Under the pieces are notes generated by a model. The model saw only the letters and a program-made list of their open reading frames with translations, was not told where the DNA came from and ran no database searches. Positions 6,497 through 8,070 of a stretch of DNA of 8,070 nt are shown here, piece by piece. Every line of letters starts with the position of its first letter. The stretch's first letter is position 1. The position numbers were made by a program, and so were the translations under genes. Origin of the DNA: Kiritimatiellales bacterium (GTDB lineage Bacteria > Verrucomicrobiota > Kiritimatiellia > Kiritimatiellales > Pontiellaceae); assembly GCA_013042165.1 (NCBI GenBank), contig JABDQT010000147.1, forward strand, positions 1 to 8,070. The letters are read 5' to 3'.

Positions 6497-7357
6497 TCAG
6501 GCGGCCCGTTCTTCGGCCGGTTTGTCCTTCTTTTGCGCATCATGACGCAACAGGGCCCGCAGGTTGACGCGTTCGCCATCCGTGGCTTCTTCGTAGTTGA
6601 TGGTACAGGCCTTGATGCCCAGGAAGAGATAGAGCAGCGTGATGCCTGTAAAGACGATTGTGGGGATCTGCAGGCCCGCCGATGCGGATATGGTGATAAA
6701 TATAATCGCCGGAGTGACTGCCACGGTTGCAATCCGTAAAGCGGTGGAAAAGCTCAGGTTGCTGTGCATGACAGATGCAATGATCAGCCCCGCAACGGAA
6801 GCGAACAGCAGCACCATCACGGCAAAAATATAGGACAGCATCAGGAAAATACCGTAGGAAAGCGGGGCTACCGAGTTGCGCAGCGTGTTCACCCAGCCGT
6901 TAATTGCATGTTTGTCTAGATAGAGGCTCTCGACCATATCCAGGTTGAAGGTGTTGTAGAGATGCCGGCCCCGGCGGACGATAAGCCGTGTTTCGGTCAG
7001 CAAAACCTTTACGGATTCGTCGTCGATATAGTTCATGCTGCCGGTGGTGTCGATAATGGCGACCGGCAGACCGCGGCTGTCCTTGATATAGTAGGGTTGG
7101 GGCTTGTTGATCGATACCAATCCGTTCTGAATCTGGATTTCCGGAATCTGGTTCAGGAAGTCCACTTGATTGGCCGTCAGCGATTTAAGCGTTTTATTGC
7201 GAATGCTCAGAGTGGCCGGAACACAGCAGATGGCAATCAGTACGAAGAGATAGGCCAGGTTGATGCCTTTCCAATTGCATCCAACCTCGTGGTACATGCG
7301 CTTCGAGAAGAACGCGAAGAACGGCATCTGAACCAATCTGTATTTTTTACTCTTCAT
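6497..7357 (-). CDS. DUF1189-like integral membrane protein
   Basis: The role is unknown. The layout matches DUF1189: a short N-terminal segment with PFFAFFSKRMYHEV, a first transmembrane helix (about residues 33-50), a roughly 110-residue extracytoplasmic or loop region, then three hydrophobic segments (about 165-195, 205-224, 232-249) and a charged cytoplasmic tail (DAQKKDKPAEERAA). The loop region includes PYYIKDSRGLPVAIIDTTG followed by a DDESVKVLLTETRLIVRR segment, as is usual in this family, where a short 'ID T.G' strand precedes an 'LL.. .L....' strand. Total length is 286 residues from the ATG at 7357; an ATG at 7327 (residue 11) is an alternative, and neither has a strong Shine-Dalgarno site. 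It follows the ABM-family gene by 55 bases, but an apparent terminator lies between them, so it may have its own promoter. The family assignment is from pattern memory. Confidence 0.75.
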   Translation of the reverse strand: MKSKKYRLVQMPFFAFFSKRMYHEVGCNWKGINLAYLFVLIAICCVPATLSIRNKTLKSLTANQVDFLNQIPEIQIQNGLVSINKPQPYYIKDSRGLPVAIIDTTGSMNYIDDESVKVLLTETRLIVRRGRHLYNTFNLDMVESLYLDKHAINGWVNTLRNSVAPLSYGIFLMLSYIFAVMVLLFASVAGLIIASVMHSNLSFSTALRIATVAVTPAIIFITISASAGLQIPTIVFTGITLLYLFLGIKACTINYEEATDGERVNLRALLRHDAQKKDKPAEERAA

Positions 7358-7406
7358 GACCGGCCACTTTTAAAGCAGAAGTCATGCCGAGATTGCGCGA
7401 TGCCGG

Positions 7407-7443
7407 AAAAAACTAACTGGACAGTGGCTGCATACTGTCCCAG
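7407..7443 (-). terminator. Probable intrinsic terminator overlapping the ABM gene end
   Basis: ACAGT-rich arms pair as CTGGACAGT (7417-7425) with ACTGTCCCAG (7434-7443), giving nine base pairs with one bulged C and an 8-base loop. On the minus strand four bases (TTAG) separate the stem from T6 (the complement of 7412-7407). This is the layout of a Rho-independent terminator, and the TAG stop of the ABM-family gene sits in the spacer. It would end the acyltransferase-ABM transcript and isolate the DUF1189 gene. A + strand reading has no T-run. Confidence 0.65.
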
Positions 7444-7739
7444 CCACCCTCGTCCGGGGCGATGTTTGAGTATTTCCTGCTCGAGCGCGGTTCCGCCATC
7501 ATGGGGGCAACCGCATCACGCCATACCATATAATGTGGTGTCTCCTTGTGCTTGGCAGCATCTTCCGGTGTGCGGTAGACCTCCACCAAAACAAACTTGT
7601 TGGGATCCTCATCCTGCAAAAAATCAAAACGTGAAATTCCGGGTTCTTTAATGGAGTTTTTCACATTTGACAGCGTAGCGGCCTTAAACGCTTCGAGATG
7701 CTCCGGTTTCACATGAATGAAAACATGAACAATGAACAT
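7413..7739 (-). CDS. LsrG-like antibiotic biosynthesis monooxygenase (ABM) domain protein
   Basis: This is a small cytoplasmic protein with the ABM dimeric alpha-beta-barrel fold. The best visible match is to the LsrG/YgiN side of the family: [18 protein letters not shown], then [41 protein letters not shown] and the [14 protein letters not shown] region. LsrG isomerises the phosphorylated breakdown product of autoinducer-2, while YgiN acts on quinols; which of these, if either, applies cannot be told, and no lsr genes are visible nearby. The 108-residue length is normal. The start is the ATG at 7739, because GGAGGT lies four bases upstream; the in-frame TTG at 7751 overlaps that site and is unlikely. 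The gene follows the acyltransferase gene by 26 bases, suggesting co-transcription, and ends in an apparent terminator. Confidence 0.85.
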   Translation of the reverse strand: MFIVHVFIHVKPEHLEAFKAATLSNVKNSIKEPGISRFDFLQDEDPNKFVLVEVYRTPEDAAKHKETPHYMVWRDAVAPMMAEPRSSRKYSNIAPDEGGWDSMQPLSS

Positions 7740-7743
7740 AACC

Positions 7744-7749
7744 ACCTCC
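7744..7749 (-). promoter_or_regulatory. Ribosome binding site of the ABM gene
   Basis: On the minus strand this reads GGAGGT, a near-perfect anti-SD match, four bases before the ATG at 7739. It decides the start against the TTG at 7751. Confidence 0.85.
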
Positions 7750-7753
7750 AATT

Positions 7754-7768
7754 TAGTATTTTATACTA
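7754..7768. repeat. AT-rich palindrome before the ABM gene
   Basis: TAGTAT-TTT-ATACTA is a perfect inverted repeat of six bases per arm. It overlaps the stop codon of the acyltransferase gene (7766-7768) and lies just upstream of the ABM ribosome site. On the minus strand it contains TATAAA, so it could be a -10 box or an operator half-site pair. No clear -35 is seen. It may also be a chance palindrome. Confidence 0.35.
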
Positions 7769-8070
7769 GGCAGGATTCAGCACCCACCGCTTGTTATACC
7801 AGAAATACTGCTCCGGATGATCCAGCACCTCCTTCGAAAAGGCGCTCATGATTTCCTGCATGATGCGCGCCTGATCGACTTCCCGGTCCGCATCGGGATC
7901 GGGCAGGATCGGACCCAGCAGGACGGCTTCGTGTCTGGTCCAGCCCACGCGCCGGATAAAGACGGGATGAATGGGGCAATCTGCCAGCTGCGAAAAATGA
8001 GCTGCACCGGGTGCAATGGTCGCTTTTCCGTTCAAGTAGTCCACCGTAAGACCTCTGCGGGCATTAATGT
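7766..8070 (-). CDS. LpxL/HtrB-type lipid A acyltransferase, C-terminal part (5' end outside window)
   Basis: This is probably a lysophospholipid/lipid A acyltransferase of the LpxL family, which transfers an acyl chain from acyl-ACP to lipid A at the cytoplasmic face of the inner membrane. About 101 C-terminal residues are visible, and the frame is open to the window edge, so the N-terminal half, including the HX4D acyltransferase motif, is not seen. The GTG at 8044 is internal. Family signs are PVFIRR preceded by a small hydrophobic strand (HFSQLADCPIH), the ILPDPDADREVDQARIMQ helix, and the C-terminal signature HPEQYFWYNKRW, matching the family's HPEQW.W..RRW. The stop TAG overlaps an AT-rich palindrome, and the ABM gene starts 26 bases further on, so the two likely share a transcript. 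It supports a Gram-negative host. A related acyltransferase of different specificity cannot be excluded. Confidence 0.8.
   Translation of the reverse strand, partial: INARRGLTVDYLNGKATIAPGAAHFSQLADCPIHPVFIRRVGWTRHEAVLLGPILPDPDADREVDQARIMQEIMSAFSKEVLDHPEQYFWYNKRWVLNPA

Noticed and set aside
6451..6505. tRNA-like stretch with GGTGTAGTG, an anticodon-like stem and GGTTCA
   Set aside because: The stem-loop at 6466-6483 has C rather than T before any anticodon, the GGTTCA has no matching T-stem, and no acceptor stem pairs. It also overlaps the end of the DUF1189 gene.
7740..7751. TTG start giving four extra residues for the ABM protein
   Set aside because: These bases contain the GGAGGT ribosome site for the ATG at 7739.

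Overview
This is a chromosomal-looking stretch of a Gram-negative, GC-rich bacterium. The Gram-negative call rests on the lipid A acyltransferase-like gene at the right end. Gene density, plain Shine-Dalgarno sites before some genes, and the gene mix would suit a lineage such as Verrucomicrobiota/Kiritimatiellota. That placement is a guess from overall feel; no marker here settles it. I see no insertion sequence, integrase, CRISPR array, rRNA or tRNA.

Left third (1-2491, plus strand): the 3' part of a membrane-bound hybrid sensor histidine kinase (TM, HAMP, HisKA, HATPase_c, receiver), a small two-helix membrane protein, and a 195-residue soluble helical protein that I do not recognise. The last of these meets mutL tail to tail with no gap: the two stop codons abut as TGA|TCA inside an inverted repeat that also looks like the mutL transcription terminator.

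Middle (2492-6380): mutL and a divergent nitroreductase-family gene lie on the minus strand and may be co-transcribed. serS (seryl-tRNA synthetase) points away from them on the plus strand, so 4953-5108 is a divergent promoter region. The MutL C-terminal region lacks the usual metal-binding residues of the MutL endonuclease (EPRA in place of DQHA, SPRGRP in place of CPHGRP), which is the most interesting protein-level observation here.

Right third (6381-8070, minus strand): reading in the direction of transcription, the C-terminal part of a LpxL/HtrB-type lipid A acyltransferase, a LsrG-like antibiotic-biosynthesis-monooxygenase (ABM) fold protein, an apparent intrinsic terminator, and a DUF1189-like four-helix membrane protein. 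A 116-base convergent gap with two hairpins separates the last gene from serS.

The genes are mostly housekeeping or accessory and do not form one obvious system. I did not find convincing evidence of an undescribed multi-gene system; the useful leads are the altered MutL nuclease motifs, the overlapping terminators and the unknown 195-residue protein.
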